64,000 bases of DNA, from contig MU001499.1 of the NCBI GenBank assembly GCA_010093485.1, positions 1,565,397-1,629,396 of the forward strand, given 5' to 3'. A program made the translations under genes and the position numbers. A model generated the notes under the pieces. That model searched no databases, was not told the DNA's origin, and was given only the letters and a program-made list of their open reading frames with translations. Source of the DNA: Karstenula rhodostoma CBS 690.94. Its lineage: Eukaryota; Ascomycota; Dothideomycetes; Pleosporales; Didymosphaeriaceae. Positions 22,716-34,991 of this stretch are shown in pieces (the first letter of the stretch is position 1; each line of letters starts with the position of its first letter).

Positions 22716-23456
22716 ATTGATTGAATGTTAGGAAGCTGGAGAGCGTAGCGAGATGTCTATACAGGAAGTGAATGTACAAGAAAGAGGAATTGTTCAGGGT
22801 TCAGAGGAAGTTGCTGTCGTGCGCCAGGGGAAGCTCCCTTCCGTTGATAGGCGGGGTAGTGGGGCAATCGAGCGGAGACCGCCGACGTCCCACCAGTCGC
22901 CGAGGGGCACGCGATAGTGAAGGGATGCTATCGAGTAAGAGAAACGCGAAAACAATGGCGAACTTCGGAGCAAAACTGATGCGACGGGACACAGGAAACG
23001 CGGGGCAATGTTCGGGAATGTCAGGAGGGGATGAATAGAAATCTAGGTATGCACAATGCCGGAGACCCTTTGTGCCATCAGCACCCTGTATAGCTCTTCA
23101 AGAGAAAAGTATGATATGAGAAACAAACCATGCGCCGCGCTATGTTGATGCTTTCCGCTCACTCTTCACAATGCAATGCCATTCCGTCCCGCCAAGTCTC
23201 CAATCAGCGCGTTTTTCTGAGCACACTGCTGCAGCCCCTCGAACCAAGCGAATTGTGGACACCAGGACCTTTGCAGTACTCAAACTCGCAATACCACAGA
23301 CCGTGTCAAATGGTGTTTCTTTGGTCTTGCACACGCTCGCTCGCCTAGACAGCGACGGACTCGGCGTAGGTGGTGCTCGTGTGCCGTGTGCATCATCACC
23401 CTAGGCATCCGCTGTCAGCAGGGCAGTCGATGACAGTGGATGATAGCTCTTCGATT
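22716..23456. other. Intergenic, 741 bp
   Basis: Promoter side of allantoicase and 3' side of the ankyrin/DIL gene. Apart from the GATA-type motifs at 22845-22933, no feature is visible. Confidence 0.5.
22845..22933. promoter_or_regulatory. Cluster of three HGATAR motifs upstream of allantoicase
   Basis: TGATAG at 22845-22850, CGATAG at 22912-22917 and its complement CTATCG at 22928-22933 lie 130-218 bp upstream of the allantoicase ATG. Fungal allantoin genes are controlled by AreA/NIT2-type GATA factors that bind HGATAR, usually in clusters. The motif is short, so chance occurrence is possible. Confidence 0.35.
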
Positions 23457-25997
23457 TCACCGGTAGCCTTGGTTCTCCCATTTTGTTTCATCGTACAAGC
23501 TTGACCCATTCTTGTTGCCTCCGCTCAAGTCAAGCTTGGTCAAGAACTCCGGTGGCACCGTAGGTATGTATTTCCTTTCGCGCTCCTTGTTCACTCCGCC
23601 GAACCCTGCTCCGTACGTGATGAGCATGTCAGTCGAAGTCGGCAGATGGAAAGGCAACATGTACGACGGATCGAACAGTAGCTCATCGGGTGCATCGCGC
23701 TCCTGATCGTCGTCGGATATTCTGGAGGGCGCTGGTGAAGGCGCCGGGATGGGTGGCATTGTTGACCTGATGGGTGTTGATGGCGTAGAAACCGGTGCTC
23801 TTTGGGGAGGATTTGGAGACCTTCCGCGAGCGGCCCTCCGCTCTGCTGCAGCCTTTTGTAACCCGTTGATATGATTTCGCGCACTCTTAGTGATGCCCTT
23901 CTCTCCCACTTCGGCTCGATAGTACTTGGCAGCATGGAGCAGCTGTTGGGGCGACAGCCTGGTTAATTGATCTATCGTGCTCTTGAGGTCCTCTAGATCG
24001 TCCCCAATAGAGGAAAAACACTGCAACCATTGGAGTAGCTGTATGAGCGGCTCGAGATGGCGCTTTGCGGACTCGGCCGTTGTTTCTCCAGTCGATGTCA
24101 TCGAGCCATTCTCGTAATGTTCAGGTTGTCGATTGTTCGAGCGTATCCATTCCTCGATTGTGGAAACGTTCATGCGGATCTGCATGGCCTTGGTGCGGGC
24201 TAGATACTTGCGATTTGACATGATGCGATTGAACAGCTCTGCAGAGAGCCAATAGATGAGCTGAGACAGAATCTGCGCGGTGATGACTGAATGGATATCG
24301 TAGAGATCTAACACGAAAAGAGTTGACGAGAGAAGTGAGGTGATGTTTCGCGCGGAGGGCTTCATCCTCTGCTTGGGAGACGGAGGTCGAAAACGTTTTT
24401 CAAAAGGCTCCACGGGCTTCGCCTTTTGTTTGGTCTTGAAGATCTTCCATTCGTTTTGAAATTGGATGTCCTCAAAGCCTGGCATCGGCTCATGGTCAAG
24501 CATGGCCTGGTCCAGAACCTTGTCCATTCTTCGTTCCGCATCTCTTATGATGAGAATGAAGATCTCGTTGACGAGCTCGGATAATTGCAGCTGGAACTCC
24601 CCGGTAGCTGTAGAAAGCCCTGTATCCTTTTTGAGGTAGTGTAGCAGCAGCGTCGCATTAGCTATCCAGAAGGCGAGCACCGTCATGTCCCACTGGTGTT
24701 TTTCGACAATGTCATTGATTTTCTCCATAGCTGAGGAGAGCAGAATTTCTAGCAGCTCTGTGCCCGAATGGTAGTGCGCATAACGAGCGCTGAGGAACAG
24801 GATGTTGGCCGGGATGGGCTTCTGCGACGGAGAGCGTTGCGGGGTCATATTGGTAATGATGATATCCAGGATGCGATCGAGCTCGTTCTCCTGGAAGACA
24901 AACATTTGGTCATTGAGGCACCGGTCCCAGACGAAGTCTTGGCTCTCTTCCTCCAATTCTCCAGGCGACTATCACGGTAAGCAAATGTTACAGATGTGGG
25001 TGTTACATGAGGTCCACTGACTTCTGGCTGTTCGTCTAGGCCCAGATTTCCCAAATCGACCTCCAAGTTGAAAGCACTTTCCATCATCATGCGTCGCTTC
25101 ATATCGTTTTCTTGCATTTCCTGCTCGAAGCGGTCTTGCGAAAACCCTGAGCTGTAAAAGTCATCGGTGACTCCAGCGTTGCCAATGGTGTAGCCGCTCT
25201 CATGCAGATAGTCTGAAATCTCGCTGTTGGGTTCTACGAAGTCGAACGCGGTCCTACCGCCAGACGATTTGTGGTCAGGAGAAGCGCCGTTCTCGAGCAG
25301 GAGCTTGACGATGCCCTTGTGCCTGTTGGTCATGGCCCAGATGAGTGGGGTCCAGAGGTTCTTGTCCTGCACATCCACCTTTGCGCCTTCTTTCAGCAGG
25401 GTTTCGGCGATGTCTTCGTGGCCAAAACAGCTTGCATAGACGAGCGGAGGTGTGCCCTCGGCGTCGACGCCGTCGATGTCGATATATTCGCGCGCCTTGC
25501 CGTCCAGCAGCCGCTTCACTCTCTGCATTTCGCCATTGGATGCTGCCAGCGTAAACAGGCCTTGCAGCGCCTGCTGCTTTTCCCCGTAGGAGAGCTTGTC
25601 GTCGGCAACCACCTTTGCCTCGTCGCCGCTGTTGTCGTTCTTCAAGCGCGCCTGGTGGGCCAGCATCTGAACCAAGCGACTGTCGCTGTCTTCCAGCTGC
25701 TGCATGTCCTCGTCGCCGAAGCTCGGATCGTCGAGGGAGAGGTTGAAGGTCAAGGGCTGGGCGGGCATGGGGGTGGTGAGGAACTGCGACTGGCCTGTTG
25801 CACCGTCAGCCAGCGTCGCAATCGGGGGTGTGAGGCCACTCACCCTGCCAGGCATCGTAAATCTCCATCTCCTCGACGGGCATATGCGGTGTTCTCCTGT
25901 CGTAGAGTGACGTGGGCAGGTCGGAGGGCAGTGGGCGGGGCGGGGGCCTAGACTGGGGGTCGTCGCCCGAGTAGGCGTGCTCTTGGTCGGAGTCCAT
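23457..25997 (-). CDS. Ankyrin-repeat and DIL (dilute) domain protein
   Basis: Exons 25844-25997, 25022-25794 and 23457-24968 (introns 49 and 53 bp; phases 1 and 0) encode 812 aa. Ankyrin repeats occupy about residues 130-240, with clear repeat cores TPPLVYASCFGHEDIAETLL and TPLIWAMTNRHKGIVKLLL. A DIL domain, the globular tail module of class V myosins, follows at about 330-640 (FWIANATLLLHYLK, ILSQLIYWLSAELFNRIM). There is no motor domain, so it is not a myosin. Fungal ankyrin-DIL proteins are conserved but little studied; a role in cargo or vesicle binding is an inference. The C-terminal quarter is proline-rich. It is divergent from the histidine kinase gene, with 619 bp between the start codons. 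Confidence 0.88.
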
Positions 25998-26616
25998 GGT
26001 GCAGCATCGGGGTGCGTCGGGGAGGGGGGGACGGTGGGCCGAAGGTCGAGGGACGGGGACGGGGGCGGGATGGGCGTGGGCGGCCGGGCTGCGGGGCGAA
26101 CGAGCGCCTGGATCAGAGGCGGGGATGCGAGGTCGGGCGTCTGCTTCTGGTGTTTCTGGGAGACATGCACGAACGTGTCCTGTATACTGCCGCTGCGGCT
26201 CTGGGTCGGGCTCAGCGGGCGTGATGTCGTTGTATCGGCAAGCACCAAGGCGAGTGGCCGATCGTCCGCTACGCCCGAAGCGTGTGGTGCGGTGGAGACA
26301 AAGATGAGATGCGCGCATCTTGCATCCTGGACGCAGCGCGCTGGTGGCTGAATGGCCATCAGTCAGCGACGGAAGCACTGACCCAATGGCCTATGTCATT
26401 CGCGCGCCGTCGAGCTTGAGCGGGCTTCGAAGCTCGATGCCAACGGTGCTCTTCTGGCCCGTCGCTCGACTCCTGAGACCTTCCCGTGCACCCTCCTGCG
26501 TTGCTGCGTCCCCCGTACCGCCCCTCGCCTCGACTGCTGCACGCAGCACCCTCCCGCGCCGCAACCCCCACCAGGAACATGTCGTGATACAGCGTCCCCA
26601 AACATAGTCAGCCACC
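25998..26616. promoter_or_regulatory. Shared divergent promoter region
   Basis: The 619 bp between the ATG of the ankyrin/DIL gene (minus) and the ATG of the histidine kinase gene (plus) must carry both promoters. Long ORFs cross it on both strands but are out of frame with either gene or lack a start. Confidence 0.55.
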
Positions 26617-29600
26617 ATGGCCGTACCCGAAGATGGCCTCGACGTGGACAGTCGCGCACTCTTCACACAGATCCTCGCGCGCCTGCAGGAGCTTCCAAAC
26701 TACACCTGGGACACCGACATCGCGCCCTTCCATTCGGTGTGTTCGCCCTGCCCATGCGCGCACATGCTTGCGAAGCTAGCCAGATTACAAACATGCCCGC
26801 TTGGTGTATTTGAAGTCCTGGTCTAACCCAACATGCAATGGGCCTCCATATTTGCTCCATCGAAACCAACAGCTGATGTGTGCAGTCTTACGATAATTGG
26901 CATTTTCACGGTACAAGGAAACCCTCCACCGACCGTTCCTCGTCCCGTGGCCGCACCGGGACCCCTTCGACATCCTCGTCGCCTTCGCCCGATACTACTC
27001 GACCGCCGCCCTTCAGCAAAAGTCACAAATCCTCTGGTAGCGATGCCAGCGAATACGCCCCCGTCACGCAGCCCACGGACCTGCCCAAGGAGCGCTCCGT
27101 GGTTTGCCGCGTTTCTACACACACCTTGCGGATAGAGCGCGAGTACCAGCTCTGCAAAATGATCAACAAAAAGTCCGACCCGCAAGCCCGTCACTTTGTA
27201 CGCCCAGTCGAGCTTGTCAGCCTTCCCCCTAAAGCTGGAAATAACGAGCCCATGGTCGCCTTCGTATGTGAAGCTCCCGGTCCCAATTACCTTAGAGAGG
27301 TAGTCAAGTTTGGCCCCAACGCGTACAGAATCTCGCACCAAGATGATGATAGCTGGACGGTTCAACACTCCCAATACAAGAGTGGCATCCCTCTGCTCAC
27401 CTTCCTGGATTTCGCTGTCGGGGCGACCGAGTGCCTCGAAATTCTTCACCACGGCCATCAGCTCGTGCACGGAGAGCTACGGGGTGACGCTTTTCACTTC
27501 GCCGAAGATGGCGTGGTCAAGATGATCAACTTCGGGGGCGGAGCGCGGTCCTTTGAGAATGGCCTCACGTCTGCTGGCTGGAATGTACTGAGAAAAGAGC
27601 TGGGCATCGAATTGAAGCTTGCCTTTGTCGCCCCGGAGCAGACGGGACGCATGCCTGCCGAGCCAGATAGTCGCACGGATATCTATAGCCTTGGCATCCT
27701 GTTCTACAGAATGCTTTGCGGAGAGACACCGTTCGATGGCAGGACGCCGCTCGAGGTCATGCAAAATGTGCTCAGCAAGCGAATCCCTCCCATCTCGTCC
27801 AAGCGAATGGATATCCCGGATATTGTGTCCTCGGTCATACAACGCATGACCCATAAGAACATTGAAGAACGTTATCACAGCACCAGTGGCCTGAAACATG
27901 ACCTCGTCAAACTACGCGAGCTACTGTCCGAAGGCGATTCTGAAGGCCTTCAACGATTTCAGATAGGGCTCAAGGACGTTTCATGCTTTTTCAATCTACC
28001 TCTGAAGCAGATCGGCCGGGACAAGGAGAGGAACATCGTCATTGACATTATTGAACGCGTGTCGAAGCGGCGACGGATGGCACCCGTCTTCGGAAGTACT
28101 CTGAACAGTATGAGCTCCAGTTCGTCTTTCTCAGACCCTCGTATGGAAAATAACCAGCTAGACGATATCATGTCTGATAGCACTAGCTCAAGAGGCTCGG
28201 ACAGTCGACTGAACAGTGTCTCTGGGACGACTCCTATGCCAGTTTTCATGGATGCGGCTCGTAACATTCACAGCATTTCACAAGACAGCATGACCCAATC
28301 AGAGAGCTCAGTGGGGGACGAAAGTTCGGATCGAACGCCAGTTCATTTTCCAACCCGAGGTCCTTCGAATACGAGCATAGAAGGCTCACTCTCTATATCG
28401 CGATCGAACCAATCAGACAGCGGGTCTCTATTGCGTACAATGTCGACCGCCAGAAGTTCGAAAATGAGACGACGAGCGCGTTGTGAGATCATTACCATCG
28501 GAGGTGAAACTGGTTTGGGCAAGTCCAAGTTGGTCCAAAGCATCCAGTCCAAAGCACGCAGCAAGAACATACATTCCTACTTCTCCGCAGCCAAATTCGA
28601 CCCCGCCAAGAGAGCTCCCTTTGAGCCGATCCTGAAACTCATGTCCAGTCTATTCCGACAGATATTTAGCGAGGCTGATGTTGGTACCGAGTTTCATTCC
28701 AATCTACGCAGCCACCTCAAGAATTCAGGCGTATGGCAGATATTACACAGTTATCTTGATCTCCCGTGAGTTGACTCAGGTACAGTTGCATTGAAGATTG
28801 GACACTGCATTGCCCAGCCTGGAGCAGCACAGGGTACCAGTATTCATGAAGCACTGTCATCGCTTGCATTCTCACACCAGCTGACATCCGCGTAGTGAAT
28901 GGCTTCTATCGGCTGGGAGCGCTCAACCTGCGCCGCATCAACGCGACGTACGAACGGCTAGGCAAGATGACAGCCGAAGAGCCTCGTCGCCTGCAGTACA
29001 CTGCGGTAGTGCCGGCCACACTGCGGATGCGTGGCTGCGGAGCGGCGGCGCGTCAAAATCAACTCGATTCATGAACGTCTTCATAGATGTTCTACGTCTC
29101 TTGGCCTTGCAAACATTATGCATATGGACGCTCGAGGATGTACAGAACGCTGATGCCGAGAGTGCCGAGTTAATACACCATATCGCACAAGCAAAAATAC
29201 CCCTTGTCCTAATACTTACATACCAAACCGAAGAATCCGTTCCGAAAGAACTGCGTACGCTTTTCCCTGCAGCTACTAGGATCCACCTACACCCGTTCAC
29301 GGAGGCCGACACGGCTGAGTACGTGTCGGAAACTTTGCACCGTGATACAGACTACATCCTCCCTTTGGTGAGCTATACCGAGAGAAACTCAAACAAAATG
29401 ACTATACTGACATTGGGCCAGGTCGCGGTCATACAAGAAAAGTCTCGCGGAAACATCTTCTATATAAAGGAGATCCTAGACACCTGCTACCGCAAGCAGT
29501 GTATATTTTACTGTTGGAAGGAAGGGACCTGGCGCTTCGATCTTGACAAAGTCTTCGATGCCTTGGAAAGCCCCGAGTATGGCTCGTCTATCAACAATGA

Positions 29601-32600
29601 CTTCATCGCGAAGAGGCTGCGGGACCTACCTGGCAGCTCACGAAAGCTCGTGGCCTGGGCTTCCTTACTGTCAGGCTCGTTCACTTTCGACCTTGTACGG
29701 AACCTGATGGACCCCTTGAACGCGCCGCCAGATGCTGATACTACTCGCATCCCCCTGTTGCGCGAGAAGGATTGCGCCATTACAGCTTTGAATGGCGCCG
29801 TTCATGCGTTTGTGCTGATGCCTGCCGACGACGAGGATATATTCCGCTTCAGTCACGACCGCTATCTCACGGCTGCTACTCAATCCCTTGATCAAGAGTG
29901 GGACACAATGATGATGCACTATATGATTGCGAAATACATCACAACCAGTGGAGCATACCATAGCGAGTCCATGGCCGGTTCCAAGGGTCTTTATATCCGA
30001 AGCAGGCATATTTGCCTTGCCTCCGCCTTCATCAAATCCCGCGAGTCCATCCGTGCTCCGTATCGAGATGTTCTCTATCAAGCTGCCGAGACAGCCGTTG
30101 AGTCTGGCGCTAGGTCTACAGCGACGTACTACTATCTGCACTGTCTATCGCTACTGCAGGACGACCCTTGGAACGAGAATCTGCCAGACATCTCGTATCA
30201 GGAGACATTGCAATTGTTCGTCCGCGCTGGCGAGTGCTACTGGCATCAAGGCATGTTTGATGAAGCCCTGTCTCTGATTAAAAAGACCTTCACCCATGCC
30301 CGAGACCCTTGTGATATGGCTTCTTCCTTTATCTTACAATCTCGCGTTCACGCTGTTCGTGGCGACAGTTTCGGTGCCTTTCAGGCTTTGAAAGATTGTC
30401 TATCCCTTTTGGGTTTACCAATACCTCCTACCACATGGGAAGAGTATGTATATCATGTTACCAAGTGTACATCTCAGCTGACATTGTACCCCCAGGTGTG
30501 ATCAAGAGTTTCAAGAGCTTTGCGCTCTGCTCCAATCAACAGACAAAGCAGAGCTGCTGTCGCGGCCTCCAACTACCGACGACCGTCAACTAATGACATT
30601 GGGACCCGTTGTGGTTGAGCTGTTGAGCGCTGCATTTTGGTCTAACAGCCTATTGTTCTATCAGAGTGCGCTCAAGCTGGTTTCCCTGCATCTGAAGCGC
30701 GGCACGGTTTCACAAATGGCCATGGGCTACGTCCACGTGGGCTCTATTGCAGGAGGGAGGTTCAATATGATCGAATTTGCGGTCGAGTGCAGCACGATCG
30801 CAAAACGCTTGTTTGACATGTACTCCGAGGATCACTACACCATAGGACGCGGGCGGACCCTGCGAACGCTGTTCTTGGGCCACCTCGAAGCACCGATTTC
30901 CGACTTGATCCCAGAGCTGCGAAACGCGACGGATGCATCAATCTTTGCTGGTGACAGGATCCTGTCTTTGCTCAATCTCGGTGTTGTAGCTCATTTCCGG
31001 CTAATGGCGTCACACGATGCTGCGGAAGTTGAAGCTTGGATCGAGGAAGCGCCTCTGGAGTTCAAGAATTGGCAGCAAGACCTCCGTGGTGGTGTCTATT
31101 TGATCTCATTGCGGCAGGCCGCTCGAGCTCTTCAAGGCAAAACTGGCACACACGACGCTTCACTAATCTTTACTGACCCCGAACATGATTCTGGAACGTA
31201 CATCAAATATCTTGAGAAACGTGCAAGCAACCCAAAACGCCCTAAGACCCTGTACATGAGCACACAGTTGCCCATCCTAGTCCTCTACGGTTTTCACCGC
31301 GAAGCCATTGCGCTTGGAGAGGCGTTACTGCCAATGATAGACAGTCTATGGTGTCAAAGAATGACCTATGCGGTCATGTACCACTTATCATTAGCATATC
31401 TGGCTGTACTCGCAGAAGAACCTGAGCATCCTGATAAGGATCGGATGCTAGGATACGCTGCCCAGACCATCAGGCGGCTTGAGGCGTGTTGCGTGGTCAC
31501 GGATATCAACTACAGGCACTGGATAGCACTGCTGACGGCAGGGATCGCCGACATAGAAAAGAATTCTGCCGAAGCTTTGGTAAATTACGAGTTGGCCATG
31601 GATCACAGTGAGATTCACGGCTTTACTTTGGACGAGGCCCATGCTTTCGAACTATACGCTTCTTGGCTCTTGAAAACGAAGGCTCTCCGGCCAGCTCGCC
31701 ACATCTTGAAGGATAGTATATCCATATATCGCAGAACCTCGGCGTTTGGAAAGGCAAACCAACTTACCAAAAAGTTCGAATGGCTATTGCGTGGCACAGC
31801 GTCACTAAGCACTATGGACGTGGGAGTGCAGACCACAATCACAGATACTGGCAATACCTCCTTCCGGCTCGAGCAAAACGAGGATCACGAGCGTTTTATG
31901 GGTACCGAGACTGCAGTGGACAGAACACAAGACTGGCTTGCGCCGAACCCCGGCAAGCGACAAACTACCGAGAACGACTTTCCAAACGGCTTCTCAGCCA
32001 ACGGGCTCGACATGCTCGACTTATCGTCTATTCTCGAGTCCAGTCAAGTTTTATCCAGCGAGCTCAATATTGACAAGCTTATGGGCAAAATGGCTGAGAT
32101 CATTTTGGAATCAACAGGCGCCTCGCTGTGTGGCATCGTCGTGGAAGACGTTCAGATCGAATGGTCTGTTGCTACAGTAGCGACCAACGAGCCGAGCGAG
32201 GATGGCTCGGCCACTGTGACTTCTTTCCCGAACGGCCAGCCTCTTGAAGTAATTGACGACATCATGGGTAGGCAGGTTACGCTTTACACACTCAGATTCC
32301 GTGAGATTGTGTTTTGCCAGAACCTCCTCGAGGATGATCGCTTTGCGAACGTCAGTGAGGCTTATATGAAGCGGAATCCCGACGGCAAAGCGGTGATTTG
32401 CATACCGATCATTCATTCGGACCACCTCCTGGGTTCGATATATGTGGAAGGTAAGCTCAGTAGTGTCTTCCTATATGTTGCAAATCCTTGGGGTGACACA
32501 AGGCGTGCCATGTTCACGCATTGGAAAAGCCTTGGGTATTTTGCGACAACTTGGGCGTACTATGTCAAAACACTAACCTATTATAGGACCACCGAACTCT

Positions 32601-34622
32601 TTCACCGAGCGAAACACGAATGTGCTGCGATTACTTGTCAATCAGATCTCCATTTCGTTAGCGAATGCCCTGCTGTTCAAGAAGGTCGAGAAGGTCAGCG
32701 CAAGCAACGAGGCTATGCTCGAGATGCAGAAGCGATCCCTTGCGCAGGCGAGAGCGGCGGAGAACAAGGCCAAGGAAGCCGAGGCGATCGCAGTTAGGAA
32801 CATGAAGTTGAAAGAAGAAGCAGCCAGAGCCAAGTCTCTATTCCTCGCGAACGTTTCGCACGAGCTGCGGACCCCCCTGAACGGTGTCATCGGTATGAGC
32901 GAGTTGTTGAAAGCCAGCCCGTTGAATACCGAGCAAACTGGCTATGCTGACAGCATCAGAGTATGTGGCGATACTCTGTTGAGTATCATAAACGATCTGC
33001 TAGACTATTCGAAACTGGAAGCCGGCAAGATGAACGTCATTTCTATGCCTCTGTCGCTCAACGAAACGATTACTGAGGTCGTCCGAGCATTGGCGTACAC
33101 CAACGCCGAGCGCGGTCTGAAGACTGTCGAGCAGCTTGAGCTCAACCCCGAGTTACTCGTCATGGGAGACCCTGTCCGTCTGCATCAAATTTTGATGAAT
33201 CTCCTTTCGAACAGTTACAAATTTACTCCTAGGGGCTCAGTAACAGTACGGGCTGTTGTCGACAATGAGAGCGACGAATGGATAGACGTCACGTGCAGCG
33301 TCATCGACACCGGCATTGGAATCCCCGACGAACAGAAGAAGAAACTCTTCCTGCCATTCAGCCAAATCGAATCGTCCAGTTCCCGCAGCTACGGCGGAAC
33401 CGGCCTTGGCCTGAGCATTTGCAAAGCCCTCATCGAAAACGTCATGCAAGGCCGCGTATGGCTCGACTCAACACCGGGCGTCGGCACAACTGTCTCCTTT
33501 TCTCTGCGCTTCCAGAAAGTAAGTCTCCTTCAGCCCGCGTCTAACAAACCAAACTAAACAACCCAGGCCCCCAAAAACGACGACCGAACCCGCCACCACT
33601 CTACCCGCGACACCGACCCCATGGCGAAATTCTCCTCGCAAGAGAACAACGGCCACGAGCAGTCCTCGGAAACCATCGATCTCTCCACGATCCCGCGCGC
33701 CGAGCTGCGCATCTGCATCGCCGAAGACAATCTCATCAACCAGCGCATCGCCATCTCGTTTGTCCAAAAACTCGGCTTCAAATGCGATGCCTACCTCGAC
33801 GGGCACAAGACCATCGACGCTTTGGAACGCGCCTCGGACCGCGGCCGCCCCTTCCACCTCATCCTCATGGACGTCCAGATGCCGCACTGCGACGGGTACG
33901 AAGCCACGCGGCTTATCCGGCAGCACAAAGACCCGCAGATCCGTAACGTGCTTATTATTGCGATGACGGCGAGTGCGATTCAGGGGGATAGGGAAAAGTG
34001 TCTGGAGAGCGGGATGAACAATTACCTTGCAAAGCCAGTGAGGGCGGCGACGTTGAAGAGTTTGCTAGAGAGCTATCTGAACAAGGAGGAGGAGGAGGAG
34101 AGAGAGATTCCGAATCTGCAGGATGCGGCGAAGGATATTGTTAAGACGGCGTTGAAGGATGCGAAGGCCGGGGGCGAAGCGGAGAAGGAGAAGCGTGGCG
34201 AGAATCGCGATAGGGATAAAACACCACAGCCGCTGCCGCTGAGGGGTTTCGATGCGAAGGAGGAGGAGAGCGCGAAGACGAGTCGCCCGGACAGTGCGCA
34301 GACGAACACGGTGACTGCTGTGTCGGCGGAGGAGAAGAAGAAGACGAGTCGTCCCAGCAGCGTGCGCACGAACACGGCGACTGCTGCGTCGCCGGAGAAG
34401 AAGACGAGTCGTCCCAGCAGCGTACGCACGAACACGGCGACTGCTACGTCGGCGGAGGAGAAGACGAGTCGTCCCAGCAGCGTGCGCACGAACACGGCGA
34501 CTGCTGCGTCGCCGGAGAAGAAGACGAGTCGTCCCAGCAGTGTGCGCATGAATACGACGCAGCGGTGGCAGCCGGCCGAGGCGGAGAACGGGACGCTGCC
34601 TCCGCCGTCTCCAGGTGCTTAG
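26617..34622 (+). CDS. Group X hybrid histidine kinase (Mak2/Mak3/Phk type)
   Basis: Exons 26617-26736, 26886-28765, 28896-29367, 29422-30443, 30496-32450, 32587-33518 and 33567-34622 close in phase to 2,478 aa. Domain order: protein-kinase-like region at about 118-390; Walker A GETGLGKS of an AAA-type ATPase near 578; a helical TPR-like middle; GAF at about 1670-1830; HisKA with the phospho-His in SHELRTPLNG near 1906; HATPase with N, G1 and G2 boxes (NLLSNSYKFT, DTGIGIPDE, GGTGLGLSI); receiver with phospho-Asp in LMDVQMP near 2226 and Lys in LAKPV near 2282. This is the architecture of fungal group X kinases, which sense oxidative stress in fission yeast. The kinase-like domain reads HGELRGD for HRDLKxxN and NFG for DFG, so it is probably a pseudokinase. 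The tail carries a 60-bp repeat. The 29368-29421 intron is 54 bp and open in frame. Confidence 0.9.
34275..34558 (+). repeat. 60-bp coding minisatellite in the histidine kinase tail
   Basis: Units begin at 34341, 34401, 34461 and 34521 with an exact 60-bp period; a diverged unit starts at 34275. Each encodes about 20 residues beginning KTSRPSSVRTNTATA, so copy changes keep the reading frame. It follows the receiver domain and a basic/acidic linker. Confidence 0.95.
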
Positions 34623-34991
34623 CGTTACGACATCGCGTACGACTTCTCTGTTCATGGTTGGGGAAACTTGCTTCTTGTACATGTGCCCGGCGTTCCTGGG
34701 GGCGGGGGTAACGCATCACTAACGACGTCGGAATGCATTGGAGTTGGATTTGGAGTTGGAGCTGGGTCTTGGGAGGGGGGATTGACACGCACATGAATGT
34801 CTTGTTGTTGCGTTCACAGTGTACATGTTATATTATGTTAGCTAAATGGCGTGGGCTGCTGCCAGTGAGTCCTGCGTCGTTAATACTACGTTATGTTGTT
34901 CCACCCGGCATCTCTCCCTCCAATGGACTTGGTTATCCACCGCTCGTCTTTGACAATGTTTCCACTCTGTCCCGAACGCAGCGCTTCCCGC
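34623..34991. other. Convergent intergenic region, 369 bp
   Basis: Between the stop codons of the histidine kinase (plus) and PPM1 (minus). GGAGTT-type short reiterations occur around 34739-34762. No gene is seen. Confidence 0.55.

Noticed and set aside
28837..29070. In-frame stops after the exon ending at 28765 in the histidine kinase gene
   Set aside because: They lie in or out of frame with a 130-bp intron. Splicing 28765 to 28896 restores LPEWLL and the downstream frame, so the gene is not broken.
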